From: Perspicuibacillus lycopersici
GTDB lineage: Bacteria > Bacillota > Bacilli > Bacillales > Caldibacillaceae
Reading direction: 5' to 3'
DNA length: 64,000 nucleotides
Assembly: GCF_025660475.1 (NCBI RefSeq)
Contig: NZ_JAOUSF010000003.1
Span: 682,001 to 746,000 of the forward strand
Below are positions 45,883 to 54,324 of the stretch, in pieces (the stretch's first letter is position 1; each line of letters opens with the position of its first letter). The notes beneath the pieces were generated by a model. The model had not been told where the DNA came from. It ran no database searches and was given only the letters and a program-made list of their open reading frames with translations. The position numbers and the translations under genes were made by a program.

Positions 45883-47409
45883 CTACTGTTCATTTTCTCC
45901 TGCTAATCGTTTTAATGGCTTTTCTGCTGGCCCTTCCATAACGTCCCCTTGAATATCAAAGCGCGAACCATGGCAAGGACAATCCCAAGTTCTTTCTCCA
46001 CTATTCCATTTTACTTCACAGCCCATATGCGTACAGGTAGTATCCACGACAAATACTTTTCCGTTTGGGTCCTTGTATGCGCCAGCTCGTTTTCCATTAA
46101 ATTGAATGACAGAGCCTTCATCATTTTTCAAATCTTGCACTGTCTTCGTTGGTCGTTCAATTTTACCTTGAATTAATTGCTTAGCAACATCCGCATTGGT
46201 CTTAAGAAATTTCTTTACGGATGGGTCTGATTCAAATCGCGATGGAGTATAAAGGTCTAAGTACTTATTCTCTTTATCCATTATGATATCGCGAAACATT
46301 AATGCAGCTATTGCACTATGTGCCATTCCCCATTTTCGATATCCGGTAGCAACTAAAATTTTTTTATTCGTATTTGTAATGTAGCCAATATATGGGACTT
46401 TATCTAAAGTTGATAGGTCTTGTGCTGACCAGCGATAGACAAATTCACTGACACCAAAAGTATTTTCTGCAAATGTTTGTAGATTTTCATAATGCTTATG
46501 TGTAGGGACTCCATGTCCTGTTTTATGATGATCTCCACTAAAGAGGAGTAGCTTTTTTCCATTGTATGGTGTATATCGAATCGATCTAGTTGGTTGTTCC
46601 GCATTAATGAACATCCCCTCTGCTACATCCTTTTCCGTTAAAGCTGCCACTACATAGGATCGCTCCTGATACATTCTGGCAAAATAAAATCCTTCATCAT
46701 GGAATGGAAAATGAGTACAACTTATCACATATTGACAAGTAATGGAATGCCCATTTCGTAAGATTACTTTCGGTTTTTCCTCCAGTTCAACCTTGGATGC
46801 AGTTGTTTGCTCATAAATATAGCCACCCATCTTCTCTAGCTCCTGAACGAGCACCTGTAAATATTTTAACGGGTGAAACTGTGCCTGCTTATTCATAATA
46901 ATGGCAGATAGTACATCAAAAGGTAAAGGTGTTTTTTCTACCACCTTCCCTGCGATTCCAAGCTTTTCATATGCCTTCATTTCCTTCTCTATCTTTTGAA
47001 TGCTGCTTTCATCCTGTGCATATACATAGGCATCCTCTAGCGATAAATCACATTCAATGTTATGTTTATCGATTATTGTTTTAACTAGCTCCATACCTTC
47101 CTGATTTGCTTCATAATACAATCTCGCTTTTTCTTCACCGAAATGTTGAATCAATTCATCGTAAATTAAACCATGCTGTGCAGTTAACTTTGCTGTTGTA
47201 TGACCAGTCGTTCCATTTAATAACGTATCTGCCTCCACTAAGGCAACCTTTAAGCCCTCCTGTAATAATAAATAAGCAGTCGTAATACCTGATATTCCCC
47301 CTCCAATTACAGCTACATCTACTTCTAAATCCTCGGTTAATGATGGAAATGATGGAACTTTAACGGAATCTAACCAATATGCCTGTGGAAATTGTGGAAG
47401 TTGCTTCAT
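45883..47409 (-). CDS. FAD-dependent oxidoreductase with C-terminal Rieske domain (YhfW-like)
   Basis: This 508-residue protein has an N-terminal DAO/FAD domain (VAVIGGGISGITTAY, about residue 31) and a C-terminal Rieske [2Fe-2S] domain. Its ligands lie in CTHMGCEV and CPCHGSRF (about 456-482). This matches B. subtilis YhfW in length and order. The substrate is unknown; the Rieske centre implies electron transfer. AAGGAG precedes the ATG. In B. subtilis aroA occupies this spot between ccpA and ytxJ, so this gene marks a local rearrangement. Confidence 0.88.
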   Translation of the reverse strand: MKQLPQFPQAYWLDSVKVPSFPSLTEDLEVDVAVIGGGISGITTAYLLLQEGLKVALVEADTLLNGTTGHTTAKLTAQHGLIYDELIQHFGEEKARLYYEANQEGMELVKTIIDKHNIECDLSLEDAYVYAQDESSIQKIEKEMKAYEKLGIAGKVVEKTPLPFDVLSAIIMNKQAQFHPLKYLQVLVQELEKMGGYIYEQTTASKVELEEKPKVILRNGHSITCQYVISCTHFPFHDEGFYFARMYQERSYVVAALTEKDVAEGMFINAEQPTRSIRYTPYNGKKLLLFSGDHHKTGHGVPTHKHYENLQTFAENTFGVSEFVYRWSAQDLSTLDKVPYIGYITNTNKKILVATGYRKWGMAHSAIAALMFRDIIMDKENKYLDLYTPSRFESDPSVKKFLKTNADVAKQLIQGKIERPTKTVQDLKNDEGSVIQFNGKRAGAYKDPNGKVFVVDTTCTHMGCEVKWNSGERTWDCPCHGSRFDIQGDVMEGPAEKPLKRLAGENEQ

Positions 47410-47480
47410 TCAGACGTTCTCCTTTTTTTGTCATATTTTACAGTAGATTCCCCGAAAAAATAATGAAATATTCCACAGAA

Positions 47481-47515
47481 AAAGAGCTGATATCAATTGT
47501 TATCAGCTCTTTCTT
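47481..47515. terminator. Terminator after ytxJ
   Basis: AAAGAGCTGATA and TATCAGCTCTTT form a perfect 12-bp stem with an 8-nt loop and flanking A/T runs. It lies between ytxJ and the downstream oxidoreductase gene on the minus strand. Confidence 0.85.
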
Positions 47516-47534
47516 TATTCCTTGCTATTATTTT

Positions 47535-47861
47535 TTACTCTACCACTTCTTCTAGCTTTTCTTTCGTTATCTTTTGATGGGATGTATGCCATTTTACTTG
47601 CCCATCAACAATATAAAAAATTTGTGGTGATTCATGTTTAACGGCAAAATACTCTGCGATGTAGTTGGATAGTGGTCTGCTTTCTTGAACTGCAAGATAA
47701 TAGGCAGGTACATTCGGATGATCCGCTAAATATGCTTGGTATGCCTCATATGCACCAGCACTAATTGGACAAGTTAAGCTATGTTTAAAAAATAAAAAAG
47801 CTCCTTCATTTGCTAAAATGGATTGAAACTCGTTTTCTTCAGAAACTTTTTTTAGTGACAT
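47535..47861 (-). CDS. ytxJ: Monothiol bacilliredoxin BrxC (YtxJ)
   Basis: This 108-residue thioredoxin-fold protein has its single active cysteine (Cys31) in the TCPIS motif, typical of YtxJ. It removes bacillithiol from proteins or acts as a thiol reductase in Bacilli. GGGGG precedes the ATG. It is the last gene of the ytxG-ytxH-ytxJ run, which is a stress operon in B. subtilis. Confidence 0.93.
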   Translation of the reverse strand: MSLKKVSEENEFQSILANEGAFLFFKHSLTCPISAGAYEAYQAYLADHPNVPAYYLAVQESRPLSNYIAEYFAVKHESPQIFYIVDGQVKWHTSHQKITKEKLEEVVE

Positions 47862-47898
47862 ACAAATCCCCCTATTTTTTCAGACAATGATACCTCAG

Positions 47899-48324
47899 TT
47901 ATTTTAAATTGTCAGAAGCCTTTAGCTCTTCTAGCTTTTTGTCAATTTCATCTGCCAGCTCTGAAATCGCAAGTTGTGCTTCCTCTAATGTTTCTTCCAC
48001 ATCTTCTTCGGTATTTTTTGTAAAGGCTTGGACTTTTTCTACTAAATCCTTCGTCTGTTCCTGTACAACATTCGAAAGCTTAACTCTTGTATTATTTGTA
48101 AAGTTACGAAGTTCATTCCCCTTTTGAAGCACGGAGTCCTTTACATATTCCGATTTTTCTAGTACTAAAGAAACTTGTTCATTTAAATCATTGCGTAATT
48201 CTTTTCCAGATTTTGGAGCGAATAATAATGCTGTAATCGTACCAACAACACTGCCAATTACGACTCCAGTTAAAAAGTTTTTCATACTAGTTGATTCATT
48301 TTGCGTTTGATTTCTTTCGTCCAT
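47899..48324 (-). CDS. ytxH: YtxH-family stress protein
   Basis: This 141-residue protein has a short polar N-terminus and one glycine-rich hydrophobic helix (about 16-38, FLTGVVIGSVVGTITALLF). The APKSGKELRNDL motif follows, then a long amphipathic coiled coil. This is the YtxH layout of general-stress proteins. TAGGAGG precedes the ATG, 11 bp after ytxG. Function is unknown. Confidence 0.92.
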   Translation of the reverse strand: MDERNQTQNESTSMKNFLTGVVIGSVVGTITALLFAPKSGKELRNDLNEQVSLVLEKSEYVKDSVLQKGNELRNFTNNTRVKLSNVVQEQTKDLVEKVQAFTKNTEEDVEETLEEAQLAISELADEIDKKLEELKASDNLK

Positions 48325-48335
48325 ATTCGGTCCTC

Positions 48336-48797
48336 CTAATTAGATTGTTGTTTAATAATCATTGCTTCTTTTTCGCGTTTTTTACGGGAGCGAACCTCGT
48401 CCCATTTGTCCTTTAATTCAACAAAAATATTTCCTAATTGAACTATTTGTGAAACCTTCTCTTGGTTTTTTTCCACTTGATGAACAATTGAATCAGATAT
48501 CCCAACTAACGAGCGATTAAATTGTTGAATAGTATTACCGACATCTTGAACAGAATCCACTACGCTATTAAGTTTTTCTGATTTTTGCTTTAAATCATCA
48601 GCTAAAGCATTTGTTTTTTGAAGCAATTGCTCCGTTTCTCGAGTAACCCCTTTTAATTGATTGTCGACACTCGTGATGGTGACAGACATAGTATGTAAGG
48701 TTTTTGATAAGGTTTTTAATGTTACAATTAAATATCCGACTAAAAAACAGAAAGCAATAGCAATTATGCCTACACTTATATACAAAATAACTTCCAT
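48336..48797 (-). CDS. ytxG: YtxG: DUF948 stress protein
   Basis: This 153-residue protein has an N-terminal transmembrane helix (about residues 3-24) and a DUF948 coiled-coil region to about residue 110, with a basic C-terminus. AAGGAGA precedes the ATG. It heads the ytxGHJ operon. In B. subtilis the operon is SigB- and SigH-dependent, but I could not find a convincing SigB or SigH site upstream here. Confidence 0.9.
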   Translation of the reverse strand: MEVILYISVGIIAIAFCFLVGYLIVTLKTLSKTLHTMSVTITSVDNQLKGVTRETEQLLQKTNALADDLKQKSEKLNSVVDSVQDVGNTIQQFNRSLVGISDSIVHQVEKNQEKVSQIVQLGNIFVELKDKWDEVRSRKKREKEAMIIKQQSN

Positions 48798-49041
48798 AAA
48801 GCTATTCTCCTTTCAAGCTGCCAAATTTCTGTTACTGATAATTCTATTACCATTAAACCATTTTTTTAGACAAGAATCGAGCAATCCTCCTTGTTTTTTC
48901 AATTTTTTCTTATTAAGATAAGGAAATACTTTTTAATGCCATATATCCTTGTAACGCTAGAGTACAGTGTTTTCTTAAAAGAGGTTATACCATTACTCCA
49001 CATACCAGCTTAACAAAGAATTGATAAAATTTTTGAAAATG

Positions 49042-49071
49042 TTGACAAATAGAAATGATTATAGATAGAAT
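49042..49071 (+). promoter_or_regulatory. Promoter of the MutS2-like leader
   Basis: A perfect -35 TTGACA (49042-49047) and a TAGAAT -10 (49066-49071) are 18 bp apart. The predicted start is near 49078, giving a leader of about 330 nt before the MutS2-like start codon. Confidence 0.65.
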
Positions 49072-49077
49072 AAAGGA

Positions 49078-49289
49078 TGTAAATACTATTTGCCCTTTTA
49101 AGGAGACTGTTTTATGAGTGTGAATGTTCTTAACTAACCGTTAATTTTATACGGCCTTGAATTTTGTTAAAAAAGTGGGATTATACCCGTTTATTTAGCA
49201 TGCGCATTTCAAGGAAGGTTAAGAATAAGCCTCATAGCAAGCAATAGAAGATATAAGCTATGGCATATTTGTCATAGCTTTTTTATTTT
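49078..49289 (+). promoter_or_regulatory. Ribosome-dependent transcription attenuator leader of the MutS2-like gene
   Basis: The leader contains a 7-codon uORF and nested alternative helices. TATGAG (49113-49118, over the uORF start codon) pairs with CTCATA (49231-49236), supported by TTCTTAAC (49127-49134) with GTTAAGAA (49218-49225) and CCTTGAA/TTCAAGG (49155/49208). The overlapping CATAGC (49233-49238) can instead pair with GCTATG (49257-49262), destroying the terminator. The terminator is AAGCTATG (49255-49262) with CATAGCTT (49273-49280), then TTTTATTTT. A ribosome stalled on the uORF would favour the antiterminator. The helices are seen in the sequence; the induction logic is inferred. 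Confidence 0.65.
49114..49137 (+). CDS. Upstream leader peptide MSVNVLN
   Basis: An ATG with AAGGAG exactly 8 nt upstream opens a 7-codon frame (Met-Ser-Val-Asn-Val-Leu-Asn, then TAA) about 36 nt into the transcript. Its start region and last codons are base-paired in the leader fold, so translation would reshape the RNA. It resembles the short regulatory peptides ahead of antibiotic-inducible genes. Confidence 0.6.
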   Translation: MSVNVLN

Positions 49290-49339
49290 ATTGCAAAGGA
49301 TTTCCTATTGCCGCATAAAAGCGGAAAAGGTTTGCCTCG

Positions 49340-49376
49340 AAAAAGCTAGTGTGAGCGTTTGTTCACGCTAGCTTTT
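49340..49376 (+). terminator. Second terminator hairpin upstream of the MutS2-like gene
   Basis: AAAAGCTAGTGTGA pairs with TCACGCTAGCTTTT (one G-U pair), followed by TTTTTCTATTTT, about 17 nt before the AGGAG site. A smaller CCGC/GCGG hairpin (49311-49324) precedes it. It would be a second barrier that transcription must pass. Confidence 0.7.
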
Positions 49377-49406
49377 TCTATTTTATAGAAACAGGAGATG
49401 TATACA

Positions 49407-51335
49407 ATGAATCAACAGACATTTGAAGTATTAGGATTTTATAAGATTTTAACAGAAATCGAATGCTATGCAAAAACTAATTTGGCGAAAAAAACAATCC
49501 AAAGACTACGACCAATGCAGGAAAAAAGAAGAATTGAGCAATCAATAAAAGAAATTGAAGAAGCAATGAAAATATTAAAAATATCCAGTAGTATACCCAT
49601 CCATACATTAGACGAAATGACCCTTTTCCTAAACCAAGCGAAAAAAGGGATTTATATTCGAGCAGATCAATTTTCGTATGTCATTTCCTTTTTAGAGCAT
49701 TGTACAAAACTTAAACAGTTTATGCGTGATAAGGAATATGCTGCTCCTAATGTCGCGCTCTATGTCCAATCGGTCCCAGACGTTAAGGAGCTTACAGATG
49801 AAATAGCGAGGTGTATTCGACATAGTAATGTTGATGACTATGCTTCCAGTGAGCTAGCCTATTTAAGAAGGCAGCTATCCATCCTTACAGATAAAGTAAA
49901 AGAAAAAGCGAACCAATTGATGAAATCCAAAAAGTATGCAGATTATCTTCAAGATAAAATTGTATCAGAGCGTAGTGGTCATTTAACGCTCTCTGTAAAA
50001 AGAGAATACCGAACGAAAATCCAAGGAAATGTACTAGATACCTCTGCTTCTGGAGCAACTGTATTTATTGAACCAATCGAGCTTGCTGATATGCAAGAAG
50101 AAATACAAACAATGAAGGTAGCAGAGGAAGAAGAGGTGGAACGAATTTTATTTGAATTAACAGAGAAGCTGTTAGCAAATGAAGAGGCGATAAATCTGGC
50201 AATCGAGACGATGCATTACTATGATGTTCTATTTGCGAAAGCAAAATATAGTAGAAGTATTGATGCAAAGCCTCCAATATTAACAGAGGATTATACTATT
50301 CATTTAAAAGAGGCACGACACCCGATGCTTAAGGAAAACGCAGTTCCTTTGACCCTTTTATTTGGAGAAGAACATCGTGCATTAGTAATTACCGGCCCAA
50401 ATACAGGCGGAAAAACAGTAACATTGAAGACAATTGGTTTATTAACGATGATGGCACAAGCAGGCTTGCCGATCCCTGCCGAAGCAGGTAGCAAAATAGC
50501 GATCTATCAGCATATATTTGTAGATATTGGGGATGGTCAAAGCATCGAACAAAATTTAAGTACATTTAGCTCACGGTTAGTAAACATTATTGATATATTA
50601 CGAGCTACTAATGATCGCTCCCTTGTATTGCTTGATGAGCTTGGATCTGGTACCGATCCCGGAGAAGGAATGGCACTTGCCATTGTCATTTTAGAACAGC
50701 TTTATCAAAAGGGAGCTACATTATTTGCAACTACCCATTATAGTGAGATGAAGGAATTCGCTGATCAAACAGAAGGCTTTTTAAATGGAACAATGGAATT
50801 TGATATAAATACATTACGGCCGACATATAAGCTTTTATTAGGGCAAAGCGGAAGGAGCCAAGCGTTTGAAATTGCAAGCAAACTTGGACTACACCCGAAG
50901 CTAATTGAAAAAGCTCATGAAATCACATATAAAACCTGTCGAAATTTCCACCATGATCAAAAGGTAACTGATGCTTATTTTCAGCAACAAATTGCGGTTA
51001 ATAAATATGCTAGAAAATCATTAGCAAAAAAAACGGTGGATCTTCCTCCGGTTCATGACTCCATTTTTGAGCAAGGAGATAATGTAATTCTAACAGAGAC
51101 AAATGAAACAGGAATTATTTATCAAGGACCTGATGCATATGGAAAATATGTTGTACAGGTTCGTCAAGAAAAAAGAACCATTAGTCACAAACGATTAAAA
51201 CTATTCATAAAAGGAACCGAGCTTTATCCTGAAGATTATGATTTTGATATTATTTTTAAATCAAAAGAATATCGGAAAATTAGCAAGCAACTAAAAAGAA
51301 AATATGTGGAAGATGTTTGGTTAGAGGAGGAATAG
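49407..51335 (+). CDS. MutS2-like ATPase lacking the Smr domain
   Basis: This 642-residue protein has the MutS2 core and clamp (to about residue 300). An ABC-type ATPase follows, with Walker A GPNTGGKTVTLK (about 330), the IEQNLSTFSSR signature and Walker B VLLDELGSGTDPGEG (about 406). A KOW-like segment (DNVILTETNETGIIYQGPDA, about 555-575) and a charged tail end the protein. Canonical MutS2 (about 785 residues) ends in an Smr nuclease domain, absent here. MutS2 in B. subtilis binds collided ribosomes, so ribosome rescue is a plausible role. ATG 49407 is used since AGGAG abuts the ATG at 49398. Confidence 0.85.
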   Translation: MNQQTFEVLGFYKILTEIECYAKTNLAKKTIQRLRPMQEKRRIEQSIKEIEEAMKILKISSSIPIHTLDEMTLFLNQAKKGIYIRADQFSYVISFLEHCTKLKQFMRDKEYAAPNVALYVQSVPDVKELTDEIARCIRHSNVDDYASSELAYLRRQLSILTDKVKEKANQLMKSKKYADYLQDKIVSERSGHLTLSVKREYRTKIQGNVLDTSASGATVFIEPIELADMQEEIQTMKVAEEEEVERILFELTEKLLANEEAINLAIETMHYYDVLFAKAKYSRSIDAKPPILTEDYTIHLKEARHPMLKENAVPLTLLFGEEHRALVITGPNTGGKTVTLKTIGLLTMMAQAGLPIPAEAGSKIAIYQHIFVDIGDGQSIEQNLSTFSSRLVNIIDILRATNDRSLVLLDELGSGTDPGEGMALAIVILEQLYQKGATLFATTHYSEMKEFADQTEGFLNGTMEFDINTLRPTYKLLLGQSGRSQAFEIASKLGLHPKLIEKAHEITYKTCRNFHHDQKVTDAYFQQQIAVNKYARKSLAKKTVDLPPVHDSIFEQGDNVILTETNETGIIYQGPDAYGKYVVQVRQEKRTISHKRLKLFIKGTELYPEDYDFDIIFKSKEYRKISKQLKRKYVEDVWLEEE

Positions 51336-51361
51336 GAATCCATTTCGACTGATTTCCCTCA

Positions 51362-51397
51362 AGTAAGGAGATGGACGTGGGGCATCCATCTCTTACT
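51362..51397 (+). terminator. Terminator-like hairpin after the MutS2-like gene
   Basis: AGTAAGgAGATGGA and TCCATCTCTTACT form a strong stem with one bulge. The following CAATTT is only weakly U-rich. Confidence 0.6.
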
Positions 51398-51553
51398 CAA
51401 TTTCACAATGAATACCCATACTTTGTAATTTTGAAACTGTACTTATCAAAATAATATTGCAAGTAATAATATTTCGCGTTATGGTTGTTTATAGTAGTGG
51501 TTTCTCGTAATTGGGAACACTTATAGTTATTAATACATAATTGGAGGGATATT

Positions 51554-52669
51554 ATGAAAGATCCACGAATAGAAAAACTCGCAAAAAATTTAATTAATTA
51601 CTCCATCGGTTTACAAAAAGGGGAAAAAATATTAATTGAGAACTTTGGTTTACAAAAAGAGCTAGTAACTGCACTTGTTAAAGAATCATACGCAGCAGGT
51701 GGCTATCCATTTGTATCCCTAAAGGACCACGAAGTAAATCGTAGCCTTTTACTAGGTGCACAAGAGGAACAATATGAGTTGATGGCTGCATTTGAAGCGA
51801 ATGTAATGTCCGAAATGGATGCTTACATCGGACTACGTGCAGGTAACAATATTAATGAATTAGCAGATGTTCCTGATGAAAAAATGAAGATCGAAGGAAA
51901 TACTATTGGCAAAAAAGTACATCGAGAAATTCGTGTACCAAAAACAAGATGGACCGTGTTACGTTATCCAACTTCCAATATGGCACAGCTTGCAAAAATG
52001 AGCACAGAGGCATTTGAAGATTTTTACTTTAATGTATGTAATCTTGATTATGCAAAAATGAGTAAAGCTATGGACAGTTTAGTGGATTTAATGAATAAAA
52101 CGGACAAAGTTCGCCTTATATCACCTGGAACAGATTTAACGTTTTCCATTAAAAATATACCTGCAATTAAATGTGCTGGCGAGGCAAATATTCCAGACGG
52201 CGAAGTGTATACCGCTCCTGTACGTAACTCGGTTAATGGTACAATAAGCTATAACACGCCATCCCCTTATCAAGGCTTTACCTTTGAAAATGTAAAACTA
52301 ACCTTTAAAGACGGAAAAATTGTCGAAGCTACTGCAAATGATACAGAACGGATTAACAAAATTTTCGATACAGATGAAGGCGCACGTTTTGTTGGGGAAT
52401 TTGCCATCGGGGTAAATCCATATATTTTAACGCCAATGCAGGATATTTTATTTGATGAGAAAATTGCTGGAAGTATTCATTTCACGCCTGGAGAATGTTA
52501 CGAAAATGCCTATAACGGAAACCATTCCAATATTCACTGGGATATGGTATTAATTCAACGTCCAGAATATGGTGGTGGAGAAATTTATTTCGATGATATT
52601 CTCATTCGTAAAGACGGATTATTCGTAATCCCTGAATTAGAAGGATTAAATCCTGAAAATCTAAAATAA
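51554..52669 (+). CDS. M29-family aminopeptidase (AmpS-like)
   Basis: This 371-residue metallo-aminopeptidase starts MKDPRIEKLAKNLINYSIG. The metal-binding C-terminal region has HFTPGECYENAYNG, HSNIHWDMV and GGGEIYFDDILI (about 312-358), typical of the thermophilic M29 family. It probably trims cytosolic peptides. TTGGAGGG precedes the ATG. It is shorter than AmpS of B. subtilis (about 410), and the exact ortholog is uncertain. It is a single gene with its own terminator. Confidence 0.88.
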   Translation: MKDPRIEKLAKNLINYSIGLQKGEKILIENFGLQKELVTALVKESYAAGGYPFVSLKDHEVNRSLLLGAQEEQYELMAAFEANVMSEMDAYIGLRAGNNINELADVPDEKMKIEGNTIGKKVHREIRVPKTRWTVLRYPTSNMAQLAKMSTEAFEDFYFNVCNLDYAKMSKAMDSLVDLMNKTDKVRLISPGTDLTFSIKNIPAIKCAGEANIPDGEVYTAPVRNSVNGTISYNTPSPYQGFTFENVKLTFKDGKIVEATANDTERINKIFDTDEGARFVGEFAIGVNPYILTPMQDILFDEKIAGSIHFTPGECYENAYNGNHSNIHWDMVLIQRPEYGGGEIYFDDILIRKDGLFVIPELEGLNPENLK

Positions 52670-52683
52670 CATTCTTGTATTCT

Positions 52684-52731
52684 AAAAAAGACTTAGCATC
52701 CATAATAAATGGCATTGCTAAGTCCTTTTTT
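52684..52731. terminator. Bidirectional terminator between the M29 peptidase and murC
   Basis: AAAAGACTTAGCA pairs with TGCTAAGTCCTTTT, with an inner CCAT/ATGG helix and T runs on both strands. Confidence 0.82.
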
Positions 52732-52733
52732 GT

Positions 52734-54050
52734 TTATATATCTATTTTTTCTTTTTCTACGTATTGTTCGTACGCTTCTTGGAATTTTTGTATATCCCCT
52801 GCTCCCATAAATAGCAATACACTGTCTTTATATGCTACAAGTGGGGATGGATCTGTCTCATCCAATATTTGTGCACCTTCAATTTTTTCTTGTAAATCTT
52901 TAATAGATAATTTCCCGTGATTTTCTCTAGCAGAACCAAAAATTTCGCATAAAAATACTTGATCCGCATTTCTTAAGCTTTCCGCAAATTCATTCAAGAA
53001 AGTTTGCGTACGTGTGAACGTATGTGGTTGGAAAACTGCAACCACTTTTTTATTTGGATATTTTTGTTTCGCTGAATCAATTGTAGCCTTCACTTCTGTT
53101 GGATGATGTGCATAATCGTCCACTAAAATTTGTGAACCAAATTGCTTTTCTGTAAAGCGTCTTTTCACGCCATGGAACGTTTTTAATTGTTCACGGATGA
53201 TGGCAACATCAATATTTTCATAATGACAGATGGTGATAACTGCTAAAGCATTTAATACATTATGATTTCCAAATGTCGGGATAAAGAAGGAGGAGTAGAA
53301 TGTATTTCTTACAAAAACATCAAAGGTTGTTCCTTCCGGAGTAACCTCCACATTTCTTGCTTGGAAATCATTTTCCTCACCAAATCCATAAAATAATACC
53401 GGTACTTTTGCTTGAATCTTTTGCAGATGTTCATCATCACCATAAGCAATGATTCCCTTCTTCACTTGCCAGGCAATTTCTTGGAAAGCTGAAAAGACAT
53501 CCTCTACATTTGCATAATAGTCAGGGTGATCGAAATCGATATTGGTCATAATGCAATAATCAGGATAGTACGATAAGAAGTGTCTACGATATTCGCATGC
53601 TTCAAAAACGAAATAATCTGCATCCTTTTCCCCACTTCCAGTACCATCACCAATTAAATAAGAGGTTGGTTTTGCAGCTTCCATTACATGGGATAACAAT
53701 CCTGTTGTCGATGTTTTCCCATGTGCGCCTGTCACAGCAATACTTGTGAATCTTTGAAGAAGGTCTCCTAAGAAACGATGATAACGAATCACTGGAAGTC
53801 CTAATTCTAATGCTTTTTGAATTTCCTCATGAGTATCTGGAAAAGCATTTCCCGCAATAATGGTCATTCCTGGTTTTATATTGTCTTCTGAAAAGGGAAA
53901 TATCGGTATCCCTGCTTTTTCTAATGCTACTTGTGTAAATATATGTTTTTCTATATCGGATCCTTGGACTGTATATCCCATACCATGAAGAATTTGTGCT
54001 AAAGGACTCATACCAGAACCCTTTATCCCAACAAAATGATAAATCGTCAT
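52734..54050 (-). CDS. murC: UDP-N-acetylmuramate-L-alanine ligase
   Basis: This 438-residue Mur ligase adds L-alanine to UDP-MurNAc. It has the N-terminal UDP domain ([18 protein letters not shown]), the ATP loop [12 protein letters not shown] (about residue 110), [10 protein letters not shown] and the C-terminal [10 protein letters not shown] (about 300). GGAGG precedes the ATG. It lies downstream of sftA on the same strand, as in B. subtilis, with its own promoter. Confidence 0.97.
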   Translation of the reverse strand: MTIYHFVGIKGSGMSPLAQILHGMGYTVQGSDIEKHIFTQVALEKAGIPIFPFSEDNIKPGMTIIAGNAFPDTHEEIQKALELGLPVIRYHRFLGDLLQRFTSIAVTGAHGKTSTTGLLSHVMEAAKPTSYLIGDGTGSGEKDADYFVFEACEYRRHFLSYYPDYCIMTNIDFDHPDYYANVEDVFSAFQEIAWQVKKGIIAYGDDEHLQKIQAKVPVLFYGFGEENDFQARNVEVTPEGTTFDVFVRNTFYSSFFIPTFGNHNVLNALAVITICHYENIDVAIIREQLKTFHGVKRRFTEKQFGSQILVDDYAHHPTEVKATIDSAKQKYPNKKVVAVFQPHTFTRTQTFLNEFAESLRNADQVFLCEIFGSARENHGKLSIKDLQEKIEGAQILDETDPSPLVAYKDSVLLFMGAGDIQKFQEAYEQYVEKEKIDI

Positions 54051-54190
54051 ATGTTAAAACCTCCAACAAAGTCACTATATAACCTTATAAATGTATTATA
54101 TGAATCATGTGCCCAAATGCCTTATGACATTTTCATAAATTCATGTAAATTTAGTTCTTTTTCTACATATTTTCCAGTTCACATTTAAAC

Positions 54191-54199
54191 ATTATAGCA
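54191..54199 (-). promoter_or_regulatory. Extended -10 promoter for murC
   Basis: On the minus strand TGCTATAAT occupies 54191-54199, about 140 bp upstream of murC, preceded by a T-rich tract rather than a good -35. The rest of the 54051-54324 gap shows no gene. Confidence 0.45.
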
Positions 54200-54324
54200 T
54201 TTTCTGTAAAAAAAAACTATGCAAATTCCCTTACTATATATAGTCACCTATATGACAAATATGTTGCAAACTTCTGTTAAATAGCTAAAAAACTACCCGA
54301 TATTTCTAGAAAAATCGCTGCTTT

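Noticed and set aside
48798..48940. SigB or SigH promoter for ytxGHJ
   Set aside because: A GTTTAA is present but no GGGTAT at the right spacing, and the AGGAGGATT has no RnnGAAT partner.
49078..49289. Interpretation of the MutS2-like leader as 6S RNA or a known riboswitch
   Set aside because: I could not match its conserved parts to 6S, T-box, SAM, purine, M-box or other aptamers that I know. The uORF with alternative helices explains it better.
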